From positions 1 to 38,121 of the forward strand of contig JAPPED010000009.1 of the NCBI GenBank assembly GCA_028824295.1: a stretch of 38,121 bases of DNA, given 5' to 3'. Positions 30,615-38,121 of the stretch are shown here, piece by piece; the stretch's first letter is position 1; each line of letters begins with the position of its first letter. The position numbers and the translations under genes are program-made. The notes under the pieces were generated by a model, which worked only from the letters and a program-made list of their open reading frames with translations, searched no databases and was not told the DNA's origin. The stretch comes from Rhodospirillales bacterium. GTDB taxonomy: Bacteria; Pseudomonadota; Alphaproteobacteria; TMED109.

Positions 30615-31982
30615 TCACAGCAGGGTCAGCTGCGCCAACCCCAGGAAGGCAAAGAATCCCACGACATCCGTAACCGTGGTCAGAATGACGGCTGCCCCGT
30701 GAGCCGGATCGACCCGCGCGCGCTCCAGCATCATCGGCACGAGTGCTCCGAACAGACCGGCCACCACCATATTGAAGATCATGGCGGCACCGATCACGAG
30801 ACCGATGGGCACGCTCGAGAACCAAAGTCCTGCCCCGAGGCCGGTCAGCACGGCGAATGCCACGCCGTTGCACAGGCCTACTAGCACCTCTTTCCCCAAC
30901 ACCCGCGCCGCATTGGCCGGGGTGAGTTCGCGGGTGGCAATGGCGCGGACCGCCACCGTCAGCGTTTGCATGCCGGCGTTGCCACCCATGGAGGCGACGA
31001 TCGGCATGAGCACCGCCAGCGCCACCACCTGCTCGATGGTCGAGGCGAACACCGCTATCGCGGCTGATGCAAGAAACGCCGTGAACAGGTTGATAAGCAA
31101 CCAGTTGAACCGGTTGCGCGCGGTTTGGAAGGCGGCCGTGTAGATGTCATGTTCCGGTCCGACGCCGGCTAGCCGCATCATGTCCTCGCTGGCCTCTTCC
31201 TGAATCACGTCAACCACGTCGTCGACGGTCACCATGCCGATCAGTCGGTTCTGCGCGTCAACAACCGGTGCAGACGTCAGTTCGTACTGGTCGAACACGA
31301 ACGCGACGTCCTCCCGGTCAGCGTTGACCTGCACGACCTTCGGGTCCCGCGTCATGATGTCGGCGACGCGCACGTCGCGGTGAGTCCGCATGGCCCGATG
31401 CAGCGGGATCGTCCCTACCGGGGTGTGACGGGCACCGACCACAAACAGCGCGTAGAACTCGTCGGGGATATCAGGCGAATCGCGCAGGTGGTCGATGACC
31501 TGTCCGATCGTCCAGTACGACGGAATCGCGACGTAGTCGCGCTGCATGATGCGCCCGGCGCTGTCGGCCTGGAATTCCAGCGCCTGCCTGGCGAGCTCCG
31601 CCTCGCTGGCCGGCATCTCCTTGAGGAGCCGGGCGCGGCGCGCTTCGTCCAGGCACTCGAGAACGTACGCTGCGTCGTCGGTCTCGAGTTCCCCGGTCAG
31701 CCTGGCCAGCAGACCGGGGTCGATCGCCGAAGCGACCCGGTCAAGGACCCGGCGCGACAGCGAGGCGAGGCTGTCTGCCGGAAGATCCTCACCCAGCAGG
31801 TGCACCGCGCGCAGCCGGGGCTCCGACGGCAGCTGCTCGATGATGTCGGCAAGGTCGGCCGGGTGGCTGGCTCGAAGCTGTGCGAGATCCGATGCCAAAG
31901 GCTCGGTACCCGCGTCAGCCAACCGCGAAATCAGCTCAAGTCGCTGTTCCTGGGCGGTGGCGGTGGCTTGGGATTCGGGCAT
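30615..31982 (-). CDS. mgtE: Magnesium transporter MgtE
   Basis: This 455-residue protein has an N-terminal helical MgtE_N domain (about 25-145), a CBS pair (about 145-265, including P-V-G-T-I-P-L and I-M-T-R-D-P), a connecting helix and five membrane spans from about residue 290. The selectivity-region signature MPIVASMGGNAGMQ lies at about 326-339. The family forms a homodimeric Mg2+ channel gated by cytosolic Mg2+ binding between the N and CBS domains. The start at 31982 follows a GGGAGG ribosome-binding site; the frame upstream of it has no support. It is placed 11 bases before isovaleryl-CoA dehydrogenase, so it appears to head the leucine operon. Confidence 0.94.
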   Translation of the reverse strand: MPESQATATAQEQRLELISRLADAGTEPLASDLAQLRASHPADLADIIEQLPSEPRLRAVHLLGEDLPADSLASLSRRVLDRVASAIDPGLLARLTGELETDDAAYVLECLDEARRARLLKEMPASEAELARQALEFQADSAGRIMQRDYVAIPSYWTIGQVIDHLRDSPDIPDEFYALFVVGARHTPVGTIPLHRAMRTHRDVRVADIMTRDPKVVQVNADREDVAFVFDQYELTSAPVVDAQNRLIGMVTVDDVVDVIQEEASEDMMRLAGVGPEHDIYTAAFQTARNRFNWLLINLFTAFLASAAIAVFASTIEQVVALAVLMPIVASMGGNAGMQTLTVAVRAIATRELTPANAARVLGKEVLVGLCNGVAFAVLTGLGAGLWFSSVPIGLVIGAAMIFNMVVAGLFGALVPMMLERARVDPAHGAAVILTTVTDVVGFFAFLGLAQLTLL

Positions 31983-32075
31983 CGATCCCTCCCACCATGG
32001 CAATCGCGCCGCGACGTCTGGGTCTGAAATAGATGCCTGTAATCTATCGTGGCTCGCTGCGGGTTCCAAGGTTTT

Positions 32076-32116
32076 GGAGCGCGCCCGACCGGAGGCGGGA
32101 GCTGCGCCCGCGCTCC
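32076..32116. promoter_or_regulatory. Inverted repeat in the mgtE-lipB divergent region
   Basis: GGAGCGCG (32076-32083) pairs with CGCGCTCC (32109-32116) around a 25-base loop. It lies 93 bases upstream of mgtE and 67 bases upstream of lipB, so it could sit in either leader. I could not recognise a magnesium riboswitch in the 201-base gap. The role is unknown. Confidence 0.3.
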
Positions 32117-32183
32117 CAGGTCGCCATATCTCTCGGGCAGGATTACGCTGTTCCTTGATCAACCTTTTTCCGATTAGGACGAG

Positions 32184-32858
32184 ATGCTTCACACCACTGA
32201 CGGTATTACCTGGCGACACAGTACGACCGCGGTCGACTACCCGGATGCAGTTGCAAGCATGGAAGAACAGGTCGCCGGAATTCTGGCGGGAACCGCCGAC
32301 GAATGCGTGTGGCTGGCGGAACATCCGCCCCTGTACACGGCCGGAACCAGTTCCGATCCAAGCGAAGTCCTGCCAAAGGCGAGCCTGCCGGTATTTCCGA
32401 CGGGGCGAGGTGGACGCGTGACCTATCACGGCCCTGGCCAGCGACTTGCGTACGTGATGTTGGACCTCCGGGCGCGAGGTCGCGATGTCCGGGCCTTCGT
32501 CAATGGCCTCGAGACATGGATCATCGCCGTGCTGAACGACTTCGGTATCCAGGGCGAGACCCACGCCGGCCGCATCGGCGTCTGGGTTGAAGACGCGAAC
32601 GGTCAGCACGCGAAAATCGCCGCCGTTGGCGTGCGCGTACGACGTGGCGTGACCTTCCACGGGGTGTCGCTGAACGTGGACCCGGATCTCGCCCATTACG
32701 ACGGGATCGTCCCTTGCGGGATCCAGGACGCCGGCGTGACGTCGTTGCGCGAGGTCGGCGTGGAGGCGTCCATGGCCGACGTTGACCGAGCCCTTGTGCG
32801 CCGGTTTGCCGAGTGGGTGCCGCCGCGGGAAGCGGCGCCAGGCGCCGGCTTGCACTAG
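32184..32858 (+). CDS. lipB: Octanoyl-ACP:protein transferase
   Basis: This 224-residue protein is typical of LipB, which moves octanoate from acyl carrier protein to lipoyl domains of 2-oxoacid dehydrogenases and GcvH in the cytoplasm. The motif R-G-G-x-V-T-Y-H-G-P-G-Q lies at residues 75-86. The catalytic pair is Lys144 in H-A-K-I-A-A-V-G-V and Cys178 in I-V-P-C-G-I. T-F-H-G-V-S-L-N-V follows the lysine. The ATG at 32184 has only a weak ribosome-binding site (AGGACGAG). It is divergent from mgtE. The 137 bases after it hold no gene. Confidence 0.96.
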   Translation: MLHTTDGITWRHSTTAVDYPDAVASMEEQVAGILAGTADECVWLAEHPPLYTAGTSSDPSEVLPKASLPVFPTGRGGRVTYHGPGQRLAYVMLDLRARGRDVRAFVNGLETWIIAVLNDFGIQGETHAGRIGVWVEDANGQHAKIAAVGVRVRRGVTFHGVSLNVDPDLAHYDGIVPCGIQDAGVTSLREVGVEASMADVDRALVRRFAEWVPPREAAPGAGLH

Positions 32859-32995
32859 GCGCGCCGCGGCAGCGGGGCGGCGGAAAAGGCCGAAAAGTTG
32901 CCGCGCCGCCTGCAACGGACTGCAGCGAATACCGACCGCACAGCCTTCGCCGTTCGCGGCACGTGTGCCCGTCCGCGATGCCGGAGCCTTGACGT

Positions 32996-33385
32996 CTAGA
33001 TCAGCTCAATGGCGACTGTTGTTCCGGGCACCTCCGCCAGCCTCCGATCACCCGTAACGAGCTCCGTCGACAGTGCCTCCGCCAGAGCCAGATACACGGC
33101 GTCATAAGCGGTGACATTGGCCCGAAGCCGCCAAATCCGGCCGAGGAACGGGTGATGCGGGTGTCGTTCGACGTCGAAGTCCATCCAGCGACCAAGCGCC
33201 ATCGCCCCCAGCCGTTCATCGAGGGCTCCCCGGAGAACGTAACGGCGCAACACTTGTGCGATCTCAATATCGATGAGGTGTGGGACGTGGACGGCCTCGA
33301 ACTCACCCGCCAAGCGCGCAGACAGCCTTTTGCCGGCGGCCGTATTCAGGAGCAGTTCGACAGCGCCGGACGCGTCCAGGACCAT
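32996..33385 (-). CDS. vapC: VapC-type PIN-domain ribonuclease toxin
   Basis: This 129-residue PIN domain has the acidic quartet Asp4 (V-L-D-A-S), Glu41 (D-I-E-I-A-Q-V-L-R-R), Asp95 (T-A-Y-D-A-V-Y-L-A-L-A) and Asp113 (T-G-D-R-R-L). VapC toxins cleave specific tRNAs or rRNA when not bound by VapB. The ATG shares one base with the vapB stop (TGATG), the usual coupled arrangement. Confidence 0.93.
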   Translation of the reverse strand: MVLDASGAVELLLNTAAGKRLSARLAGEFEAVHVPHLIDIEIAQVLRRYVLRGALDERLGAMALGRWMDFDVERHPHHPFLGRIWRLRANVTAYDAVYLALAEALSTELVTGDRRLAEVPGTTVAIELI

Positions 33386-33615
33386 CAGGGCCGGTCCCGT
33401 TCCTCCCGGAGCAATTCCGCAGGCGACGGGTCCAGCTCAGCTTCCGGCTGCGAACGAATGGCTTCGAGCAACTCCTGTCGGCTCGGACGCTCCAAGGCGC
33501 GTGCGATCTCCCGCAGCACGAAATGCGACATGGAAATCCCTTCAGTAGCAGCACGAACGCGAAGTCGCCGGTGGAGTGCTTCCGGGACATTTCGAATCTG
33601 GATCATCACTGTCAT
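33385..33615 (-). CDS. vapB: VapB/FitA-type ribbon-helix-helix antitoxin
   Basis: This 76-residue protein has an N-terminal strand M-I-Q-I-R-N-V-P (ribbon) followed by helices ending in G-I-S-M-S-H-F-V-L-R-E-I, the Arc-like DNA-binding fold of FitA-type antitoxins. The acidic Pro-containing tail would wrap VapC. I place the start at 33615; ATGs at 33621 and 33606 are also in frame. These starts sit inside the operator array described separately, so repression could act very close to the start codon. Confidence 0.88.
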   Translation of the reverse strand: MTVMIQIRNVPEALHRRLRVRAATEGISMSHFVLREIARALERPSRQELLEAIRSQPEAELDPSPAELLREERDRP

Positions 33616-33650
33616 GTGCATAACATGAAAGCATGTGTTGTTCATGTCAA
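33613..33650 (-). promoter_or_regulatory. Helically phased CATGT/ACATG operator array and -35 box upstream of vapB
   Basis: Four half-sites occur: CATGT at 33613, ACATG at 33623, CATGT at 33632 and CATGT at 33643. They are spaced 9-11 bases apart, about one DNA turn. The first two and the middle two pairs form perfect inverted repeats with 5- and 4-base centres. A consensus TTGACA lies on the minus strand at 33650-33645, with a poor -10 candidate (CATGTT) 17 bases on. RHH antitoxins bind just such clusters. Confidence 0.6.
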
Positions 33651-33791
33651 CGGCCGGCGTCGACACGGATCCGGGCATCGCGGGCCTTGGTGGATCGACA
33701 AGGTGGCAGGGCCGGCGCCCGCCGCATTGGACGGAGAGCACCTGGCACCGACTTTCTCGCCGGGGCAGACCCGCCACCCCAGTTTCCGTCT

Positions 33792-34817
33792 TTAGCTCCG
33801 CGCGCCCTCGAAGCCCGGCCCGGTCAGCGGCCGCGCGGTCCGGTCATCCACCCGGATCGTGGACTCGAACGCCTTCAGCCGCTTGTAGATCGAGATGAGC
33901 TCGACGATCGTCGACCAGGAGTTGACCAGGAACTGGAACGACCCCTCCACACGGTCGAACGCCCGCAGGATCTGCTGCAGCACACCGAGCGTGATGATGC
34001 CGGCGACGATGGTGGGACCCATCATGATGTAGGGAACGATGACTGCGAACTGCAGGTATGACCACTTCGCGATGTCGAAGTACAGGTAATGCTTGTAGAG
34101 ACGGAAGTAGTTTCGCCGGACATTGGAAAATAGCTGGCCGATCGTCTCGGGTTCCGCGCGTTCTTCAAAATCCTCGCCGTACACCAGCTCCTTCCGGTAC
34201 GCCGCTTCGACCTTCTGGTTGTTGAATTCAAGGCCGGGAAGCTTGATCCCGACGATCGCCAGCAGCACGGTCCCGGCAGCAGCCGAGATAATCGCGAGAT
34301 AGACGAGCGAGTGCGGGACGACACCGATCCACGGCAGTTCGGTGACATGCTCGCTCAGGGTCCAGAGGAGCGGCAGGAACGCGATCAGCGTCATGACCGA
34401 GCGCATGAAAGCGACCCCCAGTCCCTCGACGATACGCGCGAAGCGCATGGTGTCTTCCTGAACCCGCTGGGCGGCGCCCTCGATGTGGCGAACCTGGTCC
34501 CAGTACGACATGTAGTAGTCGTTCATCGCCGTCCGCCAGCGGAACACGTAATGACGGACGTAGAACTCCAGCAGAACCGCCACGGTGATGTAGATGGCGG
34601 CGATCTCGGCGAAGGTCAGGCATTTCGCAAGAAAATCGGTGAACTCCACCGCACCCGGCTCAGCCAGGGCCTGCTGCAGTGTGTCGTAGAAATCGCCGAA
34701 CCATTCGTTGATCCGGACATCCAATTGCACCTTGTACCAAGTGACCACCAAGATCGCCACGCTGCCCAGCAATGACCAATGCATCCACCGCCGGTTGGCG
34801 AAGAAGGACTTGAACAC
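33792..34817 (-). CDS. SbmA/BacA-like peptide transporter
   Basis: This 341-residue membrane protein of the SbmA/BacA family (proton-driven or ABC-type import of antimicrobial peptides and related compounds) starts V-F-K-S-F-F-A-N. It then shows several membrane spans (about 12-30, 67-90, 133-160, 165-190, 250-280). Family blocks are 'WRTAMNDYYMSYWDQVRHIEGAAQR' in shortened form at about residues 94-118, EGAAQRVQEDTMRFARI, and R-L-Y-K-H-Y-L-Y-F near 245. The GTG at 34817 is chosen because AGGAGAGAG lies a few bases upstream. An earlier in-frame ATG (34865) has no ribosome-binding site. It lacks the ATPase domain of longer YddA/Rv1819c relatives. Confidence 0.88.
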   Translation of the reverse strand: MFKSFFANRRWMHWSLLGSVAILVVTWYKVQLDVRINEWFGDFYDTLQQALAEPGAVEFTDFLAKCLTFAEIAAIYITVAVLLEFYVRHYVFRWRTAMNDYYMSYWDQVRHIEGAAQRVQEDTMRFARIVEGLGVAFMRSVMTLIAFLPLLWTLSEHVTELPWIGVVPHSLVYLAIISAAAGTVLLAIVGIKLPGLEFNNQKVEAAYRKELVYGEDFEERAEPETIGQLFSNVRRNYFRLYKHYLYFDIAKWSYLQFAVIVPYIMMGPTIVAGIITLGVLQQILRAFDRVEGSFQFLVNSWSTIVELISIYKRLKAFESTIRVDDRTARPLTGPGFEGARS

Positions 34818-34938
34818 AAGCTCTCTCCTATCGGAACTGTGATCGACGGGGAGCCCGCGAGTCACCTGTCTTCACATAGGCCCGGGAATGCCGGCCGGAC
34901 GCCGGGCCCCTAGCCTTGGACCAGCCCTAGCACGACCG

Positions 34939-34979
34939 CCGGCCGCTGCCGTTGTAACAAATTAAGCAGCAGCGGCCGG
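34939..34979. other. Strong intergenic stem-loop upstream of the copper block
   Basis: CCGGCCGCTGC (34939-34949) pairs perfectly with GCAGCGGCCGG (34969-34979), an 11-bp stem. The 19-base loop is AT-rich, contrasting with the surrounding GC-rich DNA. It is 121 bases upstream of the SbmA-like gene and about 340 bases before csoR, not adjacent to any stop codon. The rest of 34980-35230 shows no gene. Confidence 0.45.
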
Positions 34980-35233
34980 ACTGTGCGCTGCCGCTGTATC
35001 TAGCTGCCGCGTGTCCGCCGGCCAAAGCCTTTGCGCCGGCGATCGTCCGGAAACGTTCCATTCCCAACCGCCGCCACCCGTTTTGCGTTCTGGCGTCACA
35101 CGCAGAGCGTCGCCGGCGTGGACCCGCTGCATGGCCGCTCGCCGTCTGCTCGGTTGCTCGCGCCGTGCTGGACCAAACGGTACGTGGGCGATCCCGGCTG
35201 GGCTCCACGGGCTTTCCGAGGCAGGACCGATCC

Positions 35234-35288
35234 TTGACTTGGATTCGCCCGGCGCTACATGCTGTCTTACCCCTACCCCGGTAGGGTA
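35234..35288 (+). promoter_or_regulatory. csoR promoter and CsoR-type operator
   Basis: A candidate -35 TTGACT (35234-35239) is followed at 16 bp by a weak -10 TACATG (35256-35261). Just downstream, 35268-35288 is a pseudo-palindrome: TACCCCTACC, a CC centre, then GGTAGGGTA, symmetric but for one extra C. AT-ended, C/G-tract palindromes of this kind are the known sites for CsoR/RcnR-family repressors. The site ends 31 bases before the csoR ATG. Confidence 0.65.
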
Positions 35289-35319
35289 TTTGCGACACCG
35301 TGTTCGACAGGATGCATCC

Positions 35320-35595
35320 ATGCAAGCGAAAGCCAAGGAAGAAACCCGAAACCGGCTTGCCAAGATCGAAGGCCAGGTACGCGGAATCGCGCGGATGGTG
35401 GAAGGTGACCGATATTGCATCGACGTAGTGCGGCAAATCCAGGCGGCCAGAGCGGCCCTTGGCGCCCTGGAAGGAATCGTCATGGATGATCACCTCCAGA
35501 CTTGCGTCGAGCACGCCATGCTGTCCGACGACCTCGACGACCGCCGAGCGAAGGTCGAGGAGCTGGTCATGGTCCTCGGAGGCCGCCGGCGATGA
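35320..35595 (+). CDS. csoR: CsoR-type copper-sensing repressor
   Basis: This 91-residue all-helical DUF156 protein has Cys33 in R-Y-C-I-D-V, His58 and Cys62 in D-D-H-L-Q-T-C. This Cys-25-His-4-Cys spacing equals that of M. tuberculosis CsoR (36/61/65) and marks a Cu(I) sensor rather than RcnR (Ni/Co) or FrmR. The family opening R-L-A-K-I-E-G-Q-V-R-G-I is present. The ATG at 35320 is chosen by homology, with CAGGA about 10 bases upstream. It is expected to repress itself and the efflux genes behind it via the operator at 35268-35288, releasing DNA on Cu(I) binding. Confidence 0.9.
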   Translation: MQAKAKEETRNRLAKIEGQVRGIARMVEGDRYCIDVVRQIQAARAALGALEGIVMDDHLQTCVEHAMLSDDLDDRRAKVEELVMVLGGRRR

Positions 35596-35692
35596 CCGGC
35601 CGGTCGCGGCGCGGAACGGATGGACAACGGCTCGGGCGCGGGTGCCCGGCAACCGTGCCTCCCCGCGCCCCTGTCACCGAGCTGCAGGCCAC

Positions 35693-36913
35693 GTGCTGAC
35701 AACTGTGCATCGCTTCCTGCGGCTCGCCGTCCCACTGGGAGTCGCCTTGGCATCCCTGTCCAGCCCTCCTTCCGCGCTCGCCCAGGACTTCAGCCAGCTG
35801 GAAGCGCAGCTGGCTCAGCATCCGGCGCTCGAGGCCATGCGTCATCAGTCGGCGGGATTTCGTGAGCGGGCCGTGACCGCCGATGCCCTGCCCGACCCCG
35901 TCCTCTCGTTCGGGATTCTCAATTTCCCGCTTCTCGATCCGTCGTTTTCGCGCTACCTGCCGACCAGCAAAACCGTGGGTGTCCGCCAAATGATCCCGAA
36001 TCGCGCTCGCCGCGATGCGCGGGCGGCCCAAGCCAGCCAAAGCGCCCTGCAGAACGATGCCGCAATCGACCAACGGTTCGCCGAACTCCGCGCGGACCTG
36101 ATCGTCGCGCTGATCGACCAGCAACGAATCAAGACACTGCGGGCACTCCTCGTGGCGAGGGATTCGAAGTACGACGAGCTCGCGCAAATCGTTGAAACGG
36201 AGATCGACGCCGGACGACCGGCTCTGTTCCGCCTTGCTGAAATCGATGTCGAACGCGCCGACGTCGCCCGTCGCCTGGCTGATCTCGAAGCCGAGGCTGA
36301 CCAAATTCAGGCCCAGATAGTGGAACTCGTCGACGAGGCTTCCGATACCCCTCCCCCACCGCTGTCGCCAAAAGCCTGGTCCGGCGAGGCCTCCGCTTTC
36401 CACGCCGTTCGCGTGGCACGAGCCGGCGTGTCCGTGGCCGAGGCCGGAATCCATCAGGCGGAAGCGGCCTGGAAGCCGGACTGGGGCGTCCAACTTATGT
36501 ACCAGCAGCGCGACGGTCAGGGCGACGATTGGGTAAGCGCCACCGCGACGTTCACGGTCCCATTCTGGGCAGACCGCTCGCAGGCACCAGCCCTGCGTGA
36601 GGCCGAAGCGAAACGGGAGGCCGCCCGCAGCCGGGTCATGGCTGCAGCCCGCCGGGCATTGGCCCGACATCAGGCCTGGGAAGCAACCCGCGCGGCCGCC
36701 GTATCCAGTATCGCGATCCTCGAGCAGAAAATCGCGGCCATTCGCGATCAAATCGCGGCCCGCCTGACCGTTTACGAAAGCGGAGCAGGCGATTATTCCC
36801 CCATTCTCGACGGCGAAGTTGCCGTACTGGGACTGCAGGGCCAGATTGCAGGCGAACAGGCACGCCGTGACCGCGCCATCGCCCGCATGAACGCCCTTTT
36901 GGCCGGACCGTGA
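35693..36913 (+). CDS. TolC-family outer-membrane efflux protein (CusC-like)
   Basis: This 406-residue protein starts at GTG 35693 (or the GTG at 35705), giving a signal peptide that ends near A-L-A-Q-D. The mature part has long amphipathic, Ala-rich coiled helices in two repeats (H-P-A-L-E-A-M near residue 43; ARAGVSVAEAGIHQAEAAWKPD near residue 241), the TolC helical-barrel pattern, with a short strand segment V-S-A-T-A-T-F-T-V-P-F-W. It would form the outer-membrane channel of a tripartite metal efflux pump. It ends in a 4-base overlap (GTGA) with the adaptor gene, showing coupling. It lies 97 bases after csoR. Metal specificity comes from context. Confidence 0.87.
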   Translation: MLTTVHRFLRLAVPLGVALASLSSPPSALAQDFSQLEAQLAQHPALEAMRHQSAGFRERAVTADALPDPVLSFGILNFPLLDPSFSRYLPTSKTVGVRQMIPNRARRDARAAQASQSALQNDAAIDQRFAELRADLIVALIDQQRIKTLRALLVARDSKYDELAQIVETEIDAGRPALFRLAEIDVERADVARRLADLEAEADQIQAQIVELVDEASDTPPPPLSPKAWSGEASAFHAVRVARAGVSVAEAGIHQAEAAWKPDWGVQLMYQQRDGQGDDWVSATATFTVPFWADRSQAPALREAEAKREAARSRVMAAARRALARHQAWEATRAAAVSSIAILEQKIAAIRDQIAARLTVYESGAGDYSPILDGEVAVLGLQGQIAGEQARRDRAIARMNALLAGP

Positions 36914-38121
36914 AACAGGCGATGTTCCATGCCGGCCTGGGGCTTTTCCTAGCCCTGGTCGTGCTCGGATATCTCCTTTACGACCGGGGCTACGTCCCGG
37001 AAAGCGTGCTCGCTCTCCCCCAAGCGGATCCTGCCGTCGCGGCCCCGGAGGTCGCCGCCGCCGACGGGCCGCTGCGTTTCACCTGCCCAATGCATCCGCA
37101 TTACATTGCGACCGATCCCGACGGCACGTGCCCGATCTGCGGAATGGATCTTGTACCCGTGCAAGGGCAAACGGCCGCTACCGAAGGCGCCGGCGTCATT
37201 GCCGTTGCCCCGGAAATGGTTCAGACCATGGGGGTCCGGACCGCGCCAGCCGAACATGCCCCGCTCGCGCGTTTGGTGCGGGCCTTCGGCAACGTCGACA
37301 CCGACGAGCGGCTGGAAACCGTGTCCGCGTCGCGGCTCGAAGGGTGGATCGAGGATTTGACCGTGCGCGCCGAGGGCGATTCGGTCCGAGCTGGCGAACT
37401 GCTCTACCGGGTCTACAGCCCGGAACTGATCGCCGCCCAGAAGGACTATCTTGCCTCGCTGCAGATCGGCAATGAGAACCGCATCGCCGCAGTTCGCCAG
37501 CGGCTTCGCTCGGTGGGCATGCAGCCGGCCGCGATCGAGCGCCTGACCGGGACCCGCGAGGTCGTCGAGCGTGTGCCGGTGTACGCCGAGGCCACGGGGA
37601 CGGTCAGCCGGCTCGATGTCCGCGAGGGCGACTACGTAAAACCGGGAACGCCGGTTCTGCGCCTGCAGTCCTACGCGGACGTCTGGGTCATTGCGTCGAT
37701 CCCGGAGGCCGAACTTTCGTCGATCGAACACGGGCTGGCGGTGTTCCTCAGTTTCCCCAGCGCGCCCGAGGCGCCGGCCGAGGGCCGGGTGGACTACATC
37801 TATCCGACCATCGATCCCCAAACCCGCACCGCCGATGTGCGCATCGTCGTAGACAACTCGGAGGGCCACCTGCGTCCCGGGGCCTACGCCGACATCCGCT
37901 TTCTGCTCGACGCCGATGAAGTGCGCCTGACTGTCCCGAGTGAAGCGATCCTGCGCGACAGCCGAGGCGCCCACGTCATCGTCTCGCTCGGCGGTGGCCG
38001 TTTCACTGGCCGAGCCGTGGAGACCGGCCAGTCCGCCAACGGGCGGACGGCGGTCCTCGCCGGTCTCGCCGCGGGAGAGGAGGTTGTCACCAGCGGCCAG
38101 TTCATGCTCGATTCCGAGGTC
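36910..38121 (+). CDS. CusB-like periplasmic adaptor with heavy-metal-binding domain (3' end outside window)
   Basis: 404 codons are open from GTG 36910 to the last base. An N-terminal membrane anchor (about 4-23) precedes a small heavy-metal-binding domain at residues 57-84, with T-C-P-M-H-P and G-T-C-P-I-C-G-M-D-L-V-P-V; its Cys, Met and His residues fit Cu/Ag. The RND adaptor body follows: a barrel-sandwich half G-W-I-E-D-L-T-V, a hairpin E-L-I-A-A-Q-K-D-Y-L, and a second lipoyl half D-V-R-E-G-D-Y-V-K-P-G. A beta-barrel segment reads I-D-P-Q-T-R-T-A-D-V-R. The protein links an RND pump to the TolC-family channel. A CusA-like pump gene is expected just beyond the window. Confidence 0.92.
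   Translation, partial: MKQAMFHAGLGLFLALVVLGYLLYDRGYVPESVLALPQADPAVAAPEVAAADGPLRFTCPMHPHYIATDPDGTCPICGMDLVPVQGQTAATEGAGVIAVAPEMVQTMGVRTAPAEHAPLARLVRAFGNVDTDERLETVSASRLEGWIEDLTVRAEGDSVRAGELLYRVYSPELIAAQKDYLASLQIGNENRIAAVRQRLRSVGMQPAAIERLTGTREVVERVPVYAEATGTVSRLDVREGDYVKPGTPVLRLQSYADVWVIASIPEAELSSIEHGLAVFLSFPSAPEAPAEGRVDYIYPTIDPQTRTADVRIVVDNSEGHLRPGAYADIRFLLDADEVRLTVPSEAILRDSRGAHVIVSLGGGRFTGRAVETGQSANGRTAVLAGLAAGEEVVTSGQFMLDSEV

Noticed and set aside
31983-32915. N-terminal extension of MgtE reaching across lipB
   Set aside because: The extended frame is antisense to the well-supported lipB gene. A strong ribosome-binding site (GGGAGG) sits before the ATG at 31982, where MgtE homology begins.

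Overview
The window is GC-rich, densely coded DNA with short intergenic gaps and frequent stop/start overlaps. Gene content suggests an aerobic alphaproteobacterium, perhaps a Rhodospirillales- or Rhizobiales-like marine or soil lineage: ChoXWV/BetA, heterotetrameric sarcosine oxidase SoxBDAG, a leucine degradation operon and an SbmA/BacA-type transporter. The lineage is an inference from gene content only. I see no rRNA, tRNA or CRISPR array.

Layout. (1) 1-2020: 3' part of a TonB-dependent receptor gene. (2) 2108-11526: a methylated-amine and one-carbon block. It holds a leftward dimethylglycine/sarcosine dehydrogenase-type flavoprotein, then rightward a DmdA/GcvT-like folate-dependent demethylase homologue and soxB-soxD-soxA-soxG. 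(3) 11527-18291: an accessory segment. It holds an orphan HicB-like antitoxin, a decayed MmeI-like methyltransferase fragment, a higB-higA-mrr operon, a copper amine oxidase, an IS110 transposase remnant and a second higBA pair. A diverged non-coding repeat of about 260 bp lies upstream of both higB genes. (4) 18292-23117: choline oxidation and uptake, with betA divergent from choX-choW-choV. (5) 23195-31982 on the minus strand: an operon-like run, in transcription order mgtE, isovaleryl-CoA dehydrogenase, a small secreted Cys-rich protein, thiolase, mccB, methylglutaconyl-CoA hydratase and mccA (leucine/isovalerate catabolism). (6) 32184-34817: lipB, a vapBC toxin-antitoxin pair and an SbmA/BacA-like transporter. 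(7) 35268-38121: a copper-efflux block with a CsoR-type repressor and operator, a TolC-family outer-membrane protein and a CusB-like adaptor cut by the window end.

How the genes work together. ChoXWV would import choline and BetA would oxidise it towards betaine aldehyde and betaine. Dimethylglycine and sarcosine would then be demethylated by the 2108-4543 flavoprotein and SoxBDAG, passing methyl groups to tetrahydrofolate. The betaine-aldehyde dehydrogenase and the step from betaine to dimethylglycine are not in the window. The DmdA/GcvT-like protein between the two flavoenzymes has no assigned substrate and is the most interesting metabolic unknown. The accessory segment looks like a decayed defence/toxin-antitoxin patch with visible rearrangement scars.
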